The notes below the pieces were generated by a model that saw nothing but the letters and a program-made list of their open reading frames with translations, ran no database searches and was not told the DNA's origin. Of a stretch of DNA of 64,000 nucleotides, positions 47,402 through 58,894 are shown in pieces. Numbering within the stretch: position 1 is the stretch's first letter; the number at the start of each line of letters is the position of its first letter. The DNA is taken from NCBI GenBank assembly GCA_016987375.1, contig PJRA01000263.1:1310169-1374168 (forward strand). The letters are read 5' to 3'. This DNA comes from Brachionus koreanus (Eukaryota; Rotifera; Eurotatoria; Ploima; Brachionidae). Both the position numbers and the translations under genes were made by a program.

Positions 47402-47799
47402 TATTCAGAGTATGATTACAATGAATAATATGAATTGAATGAATATTATCGGCAAATAAAATTGTTATTTATTAACAATTTGAATAAAATATGACATTGA
47501 TCTTAAAAAACTTGATGTTTCCTTTTTAATCTATATATACTAATGTGTTTGATTATATGACAGAGTAAAATATTTTATCAAATTTCATGTAGATAAGATG
47601 CAACAATGTATGTTGCAGTATTTTTTTAATGTTTTATTTATCAAAAAAAGAAGAATTCACAATACCCCACGATCATAATCTTAATATTTTAATAATTTTT
47701 AAAATTGAATTATTTTCTTAAAAAAATTTATTGAATAATACATTTACATAAGATGACATTTAAGTTTTGATAATAATAAGAGTTTTCTTACAATTAAAT
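47402..47799. other. Spacer between the transposon and CDK2AP
   Basis: A/T-rich. It should include the short CDK2AP 3' UTR. Nothing else recognised. Confidence 0.4.
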
Positions 47800-48363
47800 T
47801 TATTGTTTAATATTTCTGTCGCATTCAATTTGACAGTCTTTGACTAAAATTCTTGCACTCGCAATATTTCTTTTAAGACGTTCAATCGAATTTTTGTTTC
47901 CAGAATAGCATGTTCTTATCTCTTTACCCATGTCTTCAATAATACCCAAAAGTTGTTGATATCTGCTCTGATTCATTTTTACATTAGGTACTGACGATCC
48001 TGACGATGCCGATTGCATATTATGGCTATTATTTGCAGAAGCGGATGATAGAGATGAACTTGTCGAAATTGAAGACTGTCCTTGATTACCAAAATGCTGG
48101 AGCATGGCAGCGGCCATTTTTGGATTGGATGCCATTTGATTTAGTTGAGCTAAAGCGTTTAATTGAGCCAGAGCTGTTGAGTCTAAATTTCCTGATGCAG
48201 CAGCTGTTAATGCTGCCACTGCACTGTTTAGATCACCCCCTAACGACGATAGAACGTCAAATGGTGACTGATGTAATTGAGACTTGTTCATTGAGGCAGA
48301 TGAGCCGCCCGACTGTTTGGCATTACCAGATTGGCGCTGCTGCTGACCTTTTGACATATCCAT
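47800..48363 (-). CDS. CDK2AP1: Cyclin-dependent kinase 2-associated protein (DOC-1 family)
   Basis: Open frame of 187 residues from the ATG at 48363. The last 55 residues are the DOC-1 domain: YQQLLGIIEDMGKEIR, CYSGNKNSIERLKRNI and ARILVKDCQIECDRN, closely following the helical C-terminus of vertebrate CDK2AP1/2. The first 130 residues are low-complexity (Q, S, N and A-rich, with LNALAQLNQMASNPKMAAAML), longer than in the roughly 115-residue vertebrate proteins. Known role: subunit of the NuRD chromatin-remodelling complex and regulator of CDK2. The stop is embedded in an AATAAA hexamer (47798-47803 on the minus strand). The frame also continues upstream of the ATG without a stop for about ten codons, but no ATG lies there. 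Confidence 0.85.
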   Translation of the reverse strand: MDMSKGQQQRQSGNAKQSGGSSASMNKSQLHQSPFDVLSSLGGDLNSAVAALTAAASGNLDSTALAQLNALAQLNQMASNPKMAAAMLQHFGNQGQSSISTSSSLSSASANNSHNMQSASSGSSVPNVKMNQSRYQQLLGIIEDMGKEIRTCYSGNKNSIERLKRNIASARILVKDCQIECDRNIKQ

Positions 48364-48980
48364 CTTAAAATTAGTTGTTTTTTTAATTTTCAAAATTTTA
48401 TTCTAATAAATATAATTTTTTTTTTAAATACATGTATCATTTATATGGCTTCATTACTAATTAACATTATTCATTAATATATTAACAACTTTATTCATCT
48501 ATGTGATGAATAACTTAATTGTCTTCAGAAATAATAAAAACTTTTATATAAGGACTTTTTTTAATGTAAATATATGCTAAATTAAATTGAATAAAGAGGT
48601 AAAAGAACCTTTGGCTAAGAGAGCAAATAAATTTTGAAAGTATTTTTGATAATCATTTTTAAACTTAAAAATTAAGAAAAATTAAATTAGATATATTTCG
48701 GACATTATTTCTTCTGATAGTAATTTTTTTTCTTGCTAGTAAATTTTTATGATAGCTAAAATAATGATATTAATTATTTTCTTCTGCTAGCAAGTTTTTT
48801 TCACCTGCTTGTAAAATTATGTGTATGATAGCAATATTTTTTCTTTTGATAGCAAAAATAAAAGTTTAATAAAATAACAACAAAATAACAAAAAATATTT
48901 TTATTCATATTAAGTTAGAAAAGAATAATAAAGAAATTAAGCTAAGTACCGACAAAAAATATAAAAATTTCATATGGAAA
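48364..48980. other. CDK2AP upstream region with degenerate tandem repeat
   Basis: Presumed promoter region. Between about 48708 and 48862 a degenerate unit recurs about three times (TTCTTCTGATAG, TTCTTCTGCTAGCAAG, TTCTTTTGATAGCAAA). No coding sign. Confidence 0.4.
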
Positions 48981-48989
48981 TATTAATTT

Positions 48990-49560
48990 TAGTTGTTTCG
49001 CTGTCTTTTTGATTTTCTGACAGAACTATTTTCTGTTTTTCTTTTTTTAGTTGTAGAACCACGAGGTCTGCCACGACGTTTTGGATCATTTGAAGATTTT
49101 TTTGCATCAGCTTGATAATTTTGATCAATATTTAAATCATTCGGTTCATTTAATTGTAAAGGATTCGATAATTTTTCACTATTTATAACATTGGATAAAT
49201 GTAATACTCTTGAAAAGAATTTTCCAAAGGAGTAGCTTGTTGTTGAAACTGTTGCTGTCGAGATTCAGACGGTTGAATTTTCTAATGCTTTTTTGTTTTT
49301 CCAGGGTTGCCCTTTTTTCTTTTTTGACCTAATGGAACATCATGTGCATTTGGATAAAAATCCAAGTCAAATAACTGTTTTGTTAACTGTTTGACAGATG
49401 AAATAGCAAATGCATAGTCTTCCGTTTTTTCGTCTTTTGATAAAACTAATCCAAAAGGATGAAATGATTTATTTACGTTAGAAATAGAAAAAGATCTCAT
49501 ATATTTCGAGACTGCTAAAAATCCAAAAGAATTATATGTGATAAAAATAGTTTAAAAAAA
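48990..49560 (-). pseudogene. MULE-type transposase pseudogene (C-terminal part)
   Basis: Starting near 49555 the frame reads NSFGFLAVSKYMRSFSISNV and FHPFGLVLSKDEKTEDYAF, which resembles the catalytic-core region of Mutator-like (MULE) transposases. A basic stretch then meets an in-frame TAG (49282). Past it a frameshift leads into another frame ending KRRGRPRGSTTKKRKTENSS, an AT-hook-like basic tail, and a stop at about 48990. One stop and one frameshift make it inactive. The N-terminal half is missing. No terminal repeats found. Confidence 0.6.
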
Positions 49561-51293
49561 ATTTATTTAACCTTAAAGTTAAATTATTTATATATAAAAG
49601 ATAAAAAACAAAAAATTTTTTTATAATTTTGGTTAGAAAATCAATTTGGTCACGAAAGTCCAAGCTTTCGTGAGTCGCCATAATTAATCGTAAACATAGT
49701 ATAGTTATCTACTTCAGCTAAAAAAGGGCAATTTGGAACCTTGGGATAATTTCTTGCATTCTTTAAATTCAGTATTAGTTTATTCTTTATTCAAGTTTTG
49801 CTTGTTTGTGTTGAGACTGGGGTCGTATTCAACTGCGCATTAAAATCATTATCATTTATTTAACAATAATTTTTTTTTAGTTTTAAAACTTTATTCAATT
49901 AAGAACACTTTTTTTAACATTAAAAATAACTTTTCAATAAGAAATATTTTTTTGACGAAACTTTTTGACAGAAAGTGTTTCGATTATTTTTTTCGAAACT
50001 GCATTCCGAAAGGCATTTTGGAGTGAATTTTTCAGTATTTTGATACTAAGAAATTTCTTTCTAATAAAACGAAAAAATAATTTTTGTCACAAATTATCTA
50101 TTAAAATTTAAATTGAAAAAATTAATTGATTGCCAAATAGGGTTTTTATTTTTGATTAAAAATTTTTTTTTCGTTATACAATCTTAGTAACAATTAGATT
50201 AGTACTACATTATCATCATATATTGCTATTTTGGTTTTTTAAAAATAAAAATATTCGATTTTCTCAAATCAAAAAAATCTTGAAAAAAAAAATCAATTTT
50301 CAAAAATTAGAAATAATTTCTAGCTAAAAGATATAATTTAACTTTTAAAAAAAAAATTGTTTTTTTTAAAAAAAGCGGGGGTCAGAAAATTTTTAAAAAT
50401 TGAGTGTCAGTTTTTTAGAGCGATCATCGAAATTTATATTAAAATTAAAATAATGATTCAAAATTTTATTAGTGAATTTAATTAATTATTTAAATTTTAA
50501 TGAATAGAGTTACATTTGTTTAAAAAAAAATAGACGTCTGCATGAAGGATAATTTATATTGAAGTGACAACTACAGCCCAATTGAACTCTAAAATATTTA
50601 ATTGCTTTTGAATAGTGTAGACAATTTTCCACTTTTTGGTTATGAATTTCGATTATAACCAACTACTAATAGGCGTAGTAGTGGTAGTTGTAATATAAAT
50701 GTTTATTTCTGCTACCCCATCGGAGTGAGAAACAATAATAAAGCTATTGAAGTTTGGGACGGCTAAATAAAAATACTTTTTCGAAAAAAAGTAAGTATAT
50801 AAGAAATTTTAATACTTTTTTTACTTTTCTGATAAACATATTTATATAATGAAAAATAATTTTTTTTTGTTTTCTTATTATAAAGAGCTTTATGAAGTAA
50901 AAATATATAAGAGAATATACTCTATACTAGTATAAGAATAAAAAAATATACTTAATTTACTTTAAATACTTATTCAATATGATTAAAAGAACATTTTATT
51001 CTATATATTTTTATACATAATATTCTATCCTTCTTACTGTATCAAAATGGATAATTTAAAAATCTTTTTTCTAATTTTAAGTCTTTTTTATTTAATTTTT
51101 TTTTCGATTAATTTTAAAAAATAAAAGATCAAACACAAATTAAATGAAATTAAAAGCATTAAAATAAATTATGTGGCAAATAACTCTAGATTGTATTGAA
51201 AATAACGAAACTCGATCACTAAATTACACCAATTGTAACTAGTGAACAACTGTGATTAAACGTCTTTGGACCGGGAAAGAGGAAAAATTTTGA
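49561..51293. other. Spacer downstream of the second RGS gene
   Basis: Contains a short hairpin CACGAAAG...CTTTCGTG (49651-49672) and a minus-strand LINE 3' tail (50690-50765). I searched this interval by eye for a GoLoco-type DQRGR motif on the minus strand and found none. Confidence 0.45.
50680..50765 (-). mobile_element. LINE 3' tail
   Basis: On the minus strand the sequence reads CCGATGGGGTAGCAGAAATA, an AATAAA signal, then an A/C/T trinucleotide tail (ACAACTACCACTACTACG). It is built like the 3' ends at 10030-10062 and 22490-22525. No coding part remains. Confidence 0.5.
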
Positions 51294-54200
51294 TCATATG
51301 TTGTTCTTTTTCTCATTAACAATAACTATTGGTGATCTTGATCTTGTCAGTGTATACGAACATTTTTTGCATGATGTTTCCAATATTTTTTTAATAAAGC
51401 TATTATGCCCTTTATCTACATTTAAGCTAAAGGATTTTTCTTTGGCAACATTTGGAATTTTCGATTTTTTGCTCATGCAATGAGCACGGTTTTTGAAATT
51501 GGGAAACTTAACTTAAAATAAAAAAATTTAAATATCAAAATATTACTAAAAGAGTAAAATTTATAACAAAACGAACACTAATAAACACTTAGACACACTT
51601 AATTTACCTATACTAAATAAAAGATGTTTTATTTTAAAATTCTTTGATAAAAATTTAAGTAAAAAATAGTAAGATATTTTGTCAAAATGTACCTGGATCG
51701 TCATCATCTTGTTTGACCAGTCGAAATCCACTTGAAAGTAAAGTACTTGTAGAGAGCGAATTAATAGAGGTCTGTGTTGGACTGGTAGGTGACATGATTG
51801 GAGATATGGAATTATTTTTTTTAAACTAAACAAAAAAGCTAATTTGAAAAAATTTTCAAAAAAAATTATTTTACTTGTTTTAATATTCCAAGTTCATCAA
51901 ACTGCAGCTGAAAATCGTTCATATTAATCGGTATGAAATCATCAATGGAAACTTTGATGAGCTTATCAATTTCTGTTTGAGAAAAAACTAAAACAAAATT
52001 AAAAAAAATATCTATTGATTCAATAAAATTAATTAACTTACAAGTTGTTTGCTGTTTATGCACGACGAGTATGTGCTGACTATCAATAGATGAACAAGTG
52101 TCATTTACATTAAGAACACAGCTCCCAGAGTTCTGCTTTTCACAGTTTATTTAATTTTAAAAAAATGTACTTTAAAAGAAATAAAAATTTACCAAAAATA
52201 TTCCACAGTTATTTGCTTTTATCTGATAAAAATCTAGAATAGGTTGCAGAATGGATATTATTGATTTTTTCATGTTTGCTTTAACACACAAATTGATTGC
52301 AATCGGTGTCAGACTCAAAACAAAGAGACACCTTTCAATTAAGCATATTTCTTTGGAGCATAAGACTTGTGCATCCATATTTTGGTCAATTGGCTTTTAA
52401 TCAGAAGATAAATATTTATTTCAGCATAGTGGATAATTATTTTTTAACGAAAACTTAATTTTACTGAAAAAAATTAAGTTTTTCAGTAAAATTAAGTATT
52501 TAGTAGTCTAATTCTTATTTTCATATAAATGCTTTTATTTAAGTTTTTTTTTATGAATAAAATAATTTTTTTAACTATATATTTTAGCGCTGAGAAGAAT
52601 TTATTGTTGCTGAGTGCTTTACGATTGTATAAATATTAATTTTAATTATTTAAAATTACCGTGTAATCCCCGACAAAGTAGAGATCAGATTTATACCATG
52701 GTATGTTTTTTTTACAAAATACTTTATTCATTGCTTGGTAAACAGTTTGGCCAGGTAAAGGCTGAATCATGCTCGAAGAGCCATCATTGTTGCACAAAAC
52801 TCGACAAAATTTGCTCTCTATCTGTGGGCTGAGCACTGTTGGCGAAGTTACTTGATCCAGAACTATTTGACTTATCCCATTTGCTTAAATAATAAAAAAT
52901 TATTGAAAAGGTAAAAAAATAAACTAATTCTGAAACACTCTTTTTTCTTTGAATCTAATTTTATATTAATTAATGAAAAATAAATGAATTTAATCAAAAA
53001 ATTTTTTAATTAATTGCTTTCAATAAAAAATGGATAAAATGCCAAATTGGAACAAAATATGAAATAATCAGGAAATTTTTTTCATTAATTTAGGGATTTT
53101 TAAGAGGATTCTAACCCATTCTTCATCCCAGCATACTTTACTTTTTGACTTATTTTCTTTTGAACAAACAAACCTCCCTTTTTAAAAAACCGAAAAATTA
53201 TTTAATACTCAATTTTTACCTAAAAAATTTATTTTGTTCAATTTGAATTTTTTATCAATGCACTTATTGCTTTTACCACCACGTTTGGATTTATTCACGA
53301 ACTCATTAATTTTTTTTAAGTATCCTATAGTCAACAGATGACCACATATTTTAAATTTAAAAAAGTATTTACAATAGCAATAATGTGCTTTAAGATCAAT
53401 TTTGATCTCATCACTGTCTTCTAAAAGAAAGTAATGTATTCATTTAATTGTACAAAAATTCATATTAAGAGTGTTTGTTAGCGAATTTTTTAGTTAGCGA
53501 ACTTTATTTTAGTTGAGTTATCTTCTAGGTCTGTATCAACATCGTTTAATCTTTTTTATATTTTTCTAACCTTTTGTTATGTTCTATATTATCGTTATGT
53601 TATATAAAATTTTGTTGTTTGTTAGGTTTGTCTTAAAAACGATATATTTTTTCTAAGTTTTCTTCTTTCCATTTTTTTAAATGTATTAAATTTTTTTCAA
53701 TTCTATTTTAATTTTAAATGTGCTAAAAAGATTTTAGTATGCTATTGAGGTTTTTTGTATGTTACAAAAATACAAGTATGTTGTGAAGAAAAATTGGTAT
53801 ACTAAAAAGGTTTGTCTGTTTGTTAAATAGTTTTATCATTATGTTAAAACAACAAATCCTTGACTTAATACTAAAATAATAAAATATAAAACATAAAAAA
53901 ATTTTTACTTGTTTCTGGAATTCCTGATAGAGGAGTTTTAGGAGTAATTGTCTTGCCAAGTGTTGCAGCTACTCCTGAAGTCAATGTTAGATTTTGAGTC
54001 TGAATAGAACCAGTTGGTTGTTGACTTTCTGAATTTGAAACTTGTGTTTTTTTTTCCTTACCTAGATAAAAAACATGTTTTACAAGTAGATAATCAATAT
54101 TTAAATTTTAAAAATTTTAAATTATAAATGAACTTAAAAAACAATAAGATCAGGCAAAAAAATCTGAAGTTTAGTGAATGTGATTTGGAAAAAATTTGTG

Positions 54201-57200
54201 TAAAAATTTGTGCCAGGATGAACTTAAATTTTAACTACAAACCTTTAAGAATCGGCTGTTCACCTTGATAAAAATACAAATAAAAATACAATAAAAAACA
54301 AGGTTTCTACAAAATCATAATTTTTCAGCTAAAGGGATCATCAATTTAAATAGAGACAAAATTAATTAAGATTTTTTTTTTAAAATAGCTCTGTTTCGAA
54401 TTAGTTTCGAATACATGACTTTCGAACTAAACAAAAAAGGCAAAGTTTTATTAATAATTTGCATTTAAAAAAAAATTTACAATGCAAAGCTACATTTATA
54501 ACAATAAATAAAAAACTAGAATTAATTTTCTGATATATTTGATGCTTTTCTAATGTACAAATTCAAAGTACATTTTCAATTGTGTTTATCTAAAAAAATT
54601 TTAAATTAAAAATATGTAAAAAACAACACCATTAAATGTATCAAAACAAAGAAAAAAAAACAATTAAAAACATAATGAAAAAATTATGAACTAGATCGAT
54701 TAAGTAGCATGCATTCTTACATTTACTTTTAATTTTTACTTTTACTAGCTACTGAAACTTCATTTCAGTAGTAAGTAAAGTAAAATTAAGTTTTAAAAAT
54801 TATTTTTTGAGTCTTGAAATTTTAAAAATTTAAACCCTTTATTTTCTGAAAAACTAAAGAAACCTTAATTTTAGAAATACAAATGCTCTATTTAAGATAA
54901 TTTTTTGAATTTTTTCTATAACTGTTTTTTTATTTTTTTAATTCAAGCTCGATGTGCCTATTATCCCCTTCTATATAAAAACCGATTAACACGTAAACAT
55001 TAATTTTATTTGCAACATTGATGTTTCAATTAGTAAAGATCAAATAAAAAGTTTTTGACCAATTCATCATTATTACCTAATTTGCTAAAACTAAGTGATG
55101 GCTAGACAATTTCAATATATTTAATCGAGATTTGAATGAGAGATATGTTGATTTTTACGATCAAAATTTAATGACAATAATCAAGGATGGTTTTAGGAAA
55201 TTTAGTACAATGGAACAGAGCAAAATGTTAAAAATTCTTAAAACTTTTCTTTTAAAAGTCAAAAGCAAGTTCTGTAAATGCAACATGGTGCAGCAAAGAA
55301 AATCGCATTATTATCAACAATGTGGTAAAACTCTGCAAATTTAGCATAATCTAAATTCTGACAAATTTGGCTTTAGTGTATTTTGCAGAGATTTTGAATA
55401 TCATTGGCAGACTTAAACTAGTGGTGTAACTAAGTAGTTTTCAGTTTGTTGCACTTACAGAACTAATTAAAAGGATTCAGAAAAAAAGTTATAAGCTTTT
55501 TAAGCATTAATTTTTGTTCTATTTTTTTATTTTGTACGAAATTTCACAATAATTTTCTTTACAAATTTTTGAGAAGATTTTCAAATTAAAAATTTAGTTT
55601 TTCATGTGTAGTATTACACACTAAACAAAGTCCAACTATTTTGCTAAAAAGCTAAAATTTAAGTGAATGAGTGAATTAAAAAGCTCATTCATGGTTTTAA
55701 ACTATTATTCTTTTTAATATATAATTATTTTACAACACCTTATTTTTACTTTAAATAATGAACGGTCAAATTTAAGTTTATGATCAAATTTTTTATTAAA
55801 ATACTAAAAAAAAATTTTTTAATTGTAAAATTTATTTCCGAATCCTAATATATATTGTGTAAAATGCAAAGCAATTTTAAATAAAGATTTATTTAAATTT
55901 TAAAATTACAAAATATTTAATTAAAAAACTCTTTAAATTAATAATTTTTTGGTCGTTAACTTCAGTTAGCAAAATAGTAGAGAAGATTTTTATAAACATT
56001 TGAAAATAAAATAAAGTATTTTTAAGAGGATAAAATAAGCCTTAATAATTTCCAAGTTGAAAAATAAACAATATTTAGTTTAAACAAAGTTTACTTTCTA
56101 TCAGAAGAAAAAATTTTTTTAATCATTATATATTTATAGAGCATTTGTAGGAGAAATATTTGTATTAAAAAGTTAAAAAAACTCGACAAGCTAAGACAAT
56201 TTTACAATGATAGCATGCATATATTAAAATAAGTATAAAATCTCGCATTTTAAAAATATGTTTAATTGAAAACCTATTTAGCACTCTTATTTATCTGTCA
56301 AAAGTTTTTTTTTCGAATTGGAATAAAAAAAAAATCGTAAAAATACATACCGGATAGACGTTTCCATTTTATAAAAGCTTAATTAAAGAAATTTATTAAT
56401 TCTTTTTTTTGTAAATTAAAATTAACACACAAATCAAGTCACATTAAGACACAAAATAGTAAGAAAAATTTCTAAAAAGCACAAAAAAATGAGTCAAAAA
56501 GCAAAAAAACATATTAAGACATTTAATAAGACATTGTTTTTTTACAAACCTTTAGTCCACGGAATAATTGTGCTTTTTTTTTTCTCTTTTCGATTGGGAT
56601 CATTTGCCAATGATGAACCCGAATTTGAATTGGACGTAACAGTTAGATTGGAATTAGACAACGAATCGTTTACTTGCGGGCTGTTGGATACGGTAACGTT
56701 TGTAATTAGAGCGGCACCAGTGCTTGCCACCACAGCAACAGCAGTTGCCAAATTAGACGATGCATTTGGAATAATACTAGAATTCGTTTGATTTTCTTCT
56801 AAAAGTTCACTATTATCATTGTTTGAAGGGTTATTTACATTTGAGAGTGTTTCCGGCTTTTTTGGCTTGCTGTTAAGGGCGCTAAAAATTGGCTTTCCCT
56901 CCATTTCATTAACTATACAATCTTTATACATTTGAGACTTAAGAAAACGCGAATAGCTATCATATTTCATCAGCGTGAATATTTGAGTTTGTGCTAACTC
57001 GAACATAGTGTTGTTAGGATTTTGTAACGCTTCTTGACAACTACTCCGAGCTTTGTTGTCTACGTTAATTTGACACATACTGGATGTATCTAAATAAGTC
57101 TGCCAAATGTTGGATGCTTCTATTTTCATTTCCTCTAAATCGTTTAATTTTTTGAAATTTTCACATTTAACCCAAAAGTCAATGTTTTCTTCGCTAAATT

Positions 57201-58894
57201 CTTTTTTTAAAAATTCCTTAAAAAATAATTTTTATTTATTAAAAAATTCATTAGATGATTTAAACTCATAAAATAAAAATAATTTTAAACTTATTTAAAT
57301 TTTTTCATTAAAAAGTATGAAATAAAAATTTTAAAATAAAAGCAAAGAATAATCTTTGTAGCGCTTCTTGACAACTAGATTAGATTATTCTTTGCTTATT
57401 TCATCAGGAATTTGACAACTATAAAATGATTTCAATCTGAGTTGATTGGAATCTAGACCAATTAATAATTTAGTCTGTAAAATTAAAAAAGATATCAATT
57501 TTATGAACCCCATTTTTTTTTTTTATTTAAAAATATAGTTTGGGTTTAGACCCGGGCAGTTTGGAATGGATCTTAGTCCTTCCTTTCAGCCGCCTGAAAA
57601 AAAAGAAATTGCTTTTAGTAAATTCTGAAATAATAGTAAATTCGGTAAGTAATAATTAAAGTAAAAATAATAAGGATAACAGCTACAGCTACTGAACCCC
57701 ATTTTGCTTTAAATTTTAAAGGTCAATTCATGTAATGTAAATTTTAATAAAAGATTTTTTTAAATATTTTATTCAAAAGACAAGTTTTAAAAAAATCTAC
57801 AAATTGTTTTTTGATACCAAGATCAAATTTTTAGGATTATACTTAAAAAAATTGGAAATTCATTGAAAAACAACTCATTAAATTTAAAAAAAAATCTTTT
57901 GAAATATCTCGAAAAATTTTTTTTAAATGAATTTTAAAATTTTTAAATAATCAAGAATTTAATTCAAATTTTTAAACCTTATTTTTATCTTATTAAATCA
58001 AAATTTTTTATTATTTTTAAGGGTTTATAACTTTAAAAAGATTTATTTTGTCTTCACTTAATTTGGTCTGTTACTTAAACCCTTAAAGAATAATAATAAA
58101 GAAAACTATTTTCTTATTTAAATATATTTATTAAATTATTACAATTTAGCCACTTCTAGCCTAATACAGAAATAAAGAAAAAAAAAAGAAAATACAAAGA
58201 AAATTATAACAAGATTGAAAAAAAACTCTCTCTAATCCTTTAAATAGTGTTAAATACTAGTACTTGCTAAACGCATGAGATCAAAGTATTGCACTGTGAA
58301 ACTAAAGACATATAAGTTGGCTAGAGTCGGTGTTGTAGTTATTTAGAGAACTAAAACATTATTTTTATTTATTTTTTTTTTCAATAATAAACTGAAATTT
58401 CAAAAAAAGCTTACTGTAAAAATTTGAAGTCCAAGCGGGTCCTCAAGCAGTCTTTCGAAACCAGTTGCCCATTTTGTAACTCGGCCAATTTCATTATTTT
58501 TTTCATTTATTAGCTCTTCATTAACATCAGTGAGTGAATTTGTCAAGCTTACTCGATTCTGATTGATTAGCTTGTCGCCACTTGCATTATCTTCATCATT
58601 TACAATCAACGACTTTAAAAAAATTTTTTAAACAAATATATAAAAATGAGCTTTGATATGCAGGTTGATCTATTGGGTAGTGGGGACCCTAACCTTTTGA
58701 CCATGATCGGACTCATCAGCACAGTTCCCTTCGCCAAAACTAACTATAATATCATTTGACAGCTCGGCATTTATGTCAGCCACCTGACTTAATATTTTCG
58801 GAGACTCGTCACCTAACTCGCTTTGCCCGCGTTTCGTGGGCAATATATCACCTGAACTCAATGAAGACAATGACAAATCAAATGATGATGACAT
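51294..58894 (-). CDS. RGS12-like: RGS12/RGS14-family paralogue (RGS-RBD-RBD, no PDZ, PTB or GoLoco)
   Basis: Exons: 58894-58694, 58612-58415, 57216-56550, (optional 54263-54243), 54061-53909, 52883-52660, 52393-52193, 52135-52042, 51987-51875, 51825-51703 revised to end at 51693, and 51511-51294. Phases agree; about 733-740 residues. The ATG at 58894 follows an in-frame stop 18 nt upstream, which supports the short N-terminus. The RGS box spans exons 2-3 (EIGRVTKWATGFERLLEDPL, EFSEENIDFW, INVDNKAR, DSYSRFLKS) with the G-alpha-contact residues kept. Two Ras-binding domains follow (SKFCRVLCNNDGSS; CLFVLSLTPIAINLCVKAN). Exon borders match RGS12 at 7.4-30.8 kb. The final exon keeps only SRSPIVIV of the paralogue's tail and has no GoLoco. 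Predicted: G-alpha-i/o GAP with Ras/Rap binding. Further 5' exons beyond 59 kb are possible. Confidence 0.8.
52440..52500. repeat. Short perfect inverted repeat
   Basis: ACTTAATTTTACTGAAAAA (about 52449-52467) is followed at once by its reverse complement, ending near 52496. It lies in the intron between the two RBD exons of the second RGS gene and could form a hairpin. Confidence 0.5.
52884..53908. other. Intron of the second RGS gene
   Basis: A/T-rich; nothing recognised. Confidence 0.35.
54062..56549. other. Intron of the second RGS gene, with candidate micro-exon
   Basis: About 2.5 kb. A possible 21-nt micro-exon lies at 54263-54243 (see findings). A hairpin of about 15 bp is centred at about 54765. 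Short plus-strand open frames near 55132-55344 have no recognisable product. Confidence 0.4.
57217..58414. other. Intron splitting the RGS box of the second RGS gene
   Basis: A/T-rich. Around 57358-57380 is a short copy of exon sequence found at 57026-57046 (GCTTCTTGACAACTA), flanked by inverted AAAGAATAATCT motifs. Otherwise nothing recognised. Confidence 0.4.

Noticed and set aside
48006..48368. Plus-strand 120-codon frame opposite CDK2AP
   Set aside because: Antisense shadow of a low-complexity Q/S/A-rich coding region; no recognisable domain.
55132..55344. 70-codon plus frame in an intron of the second RGS gene
   Set aside because: No recognisable motif, no splice support, and length is within chance expectation for the surrounding DNA.
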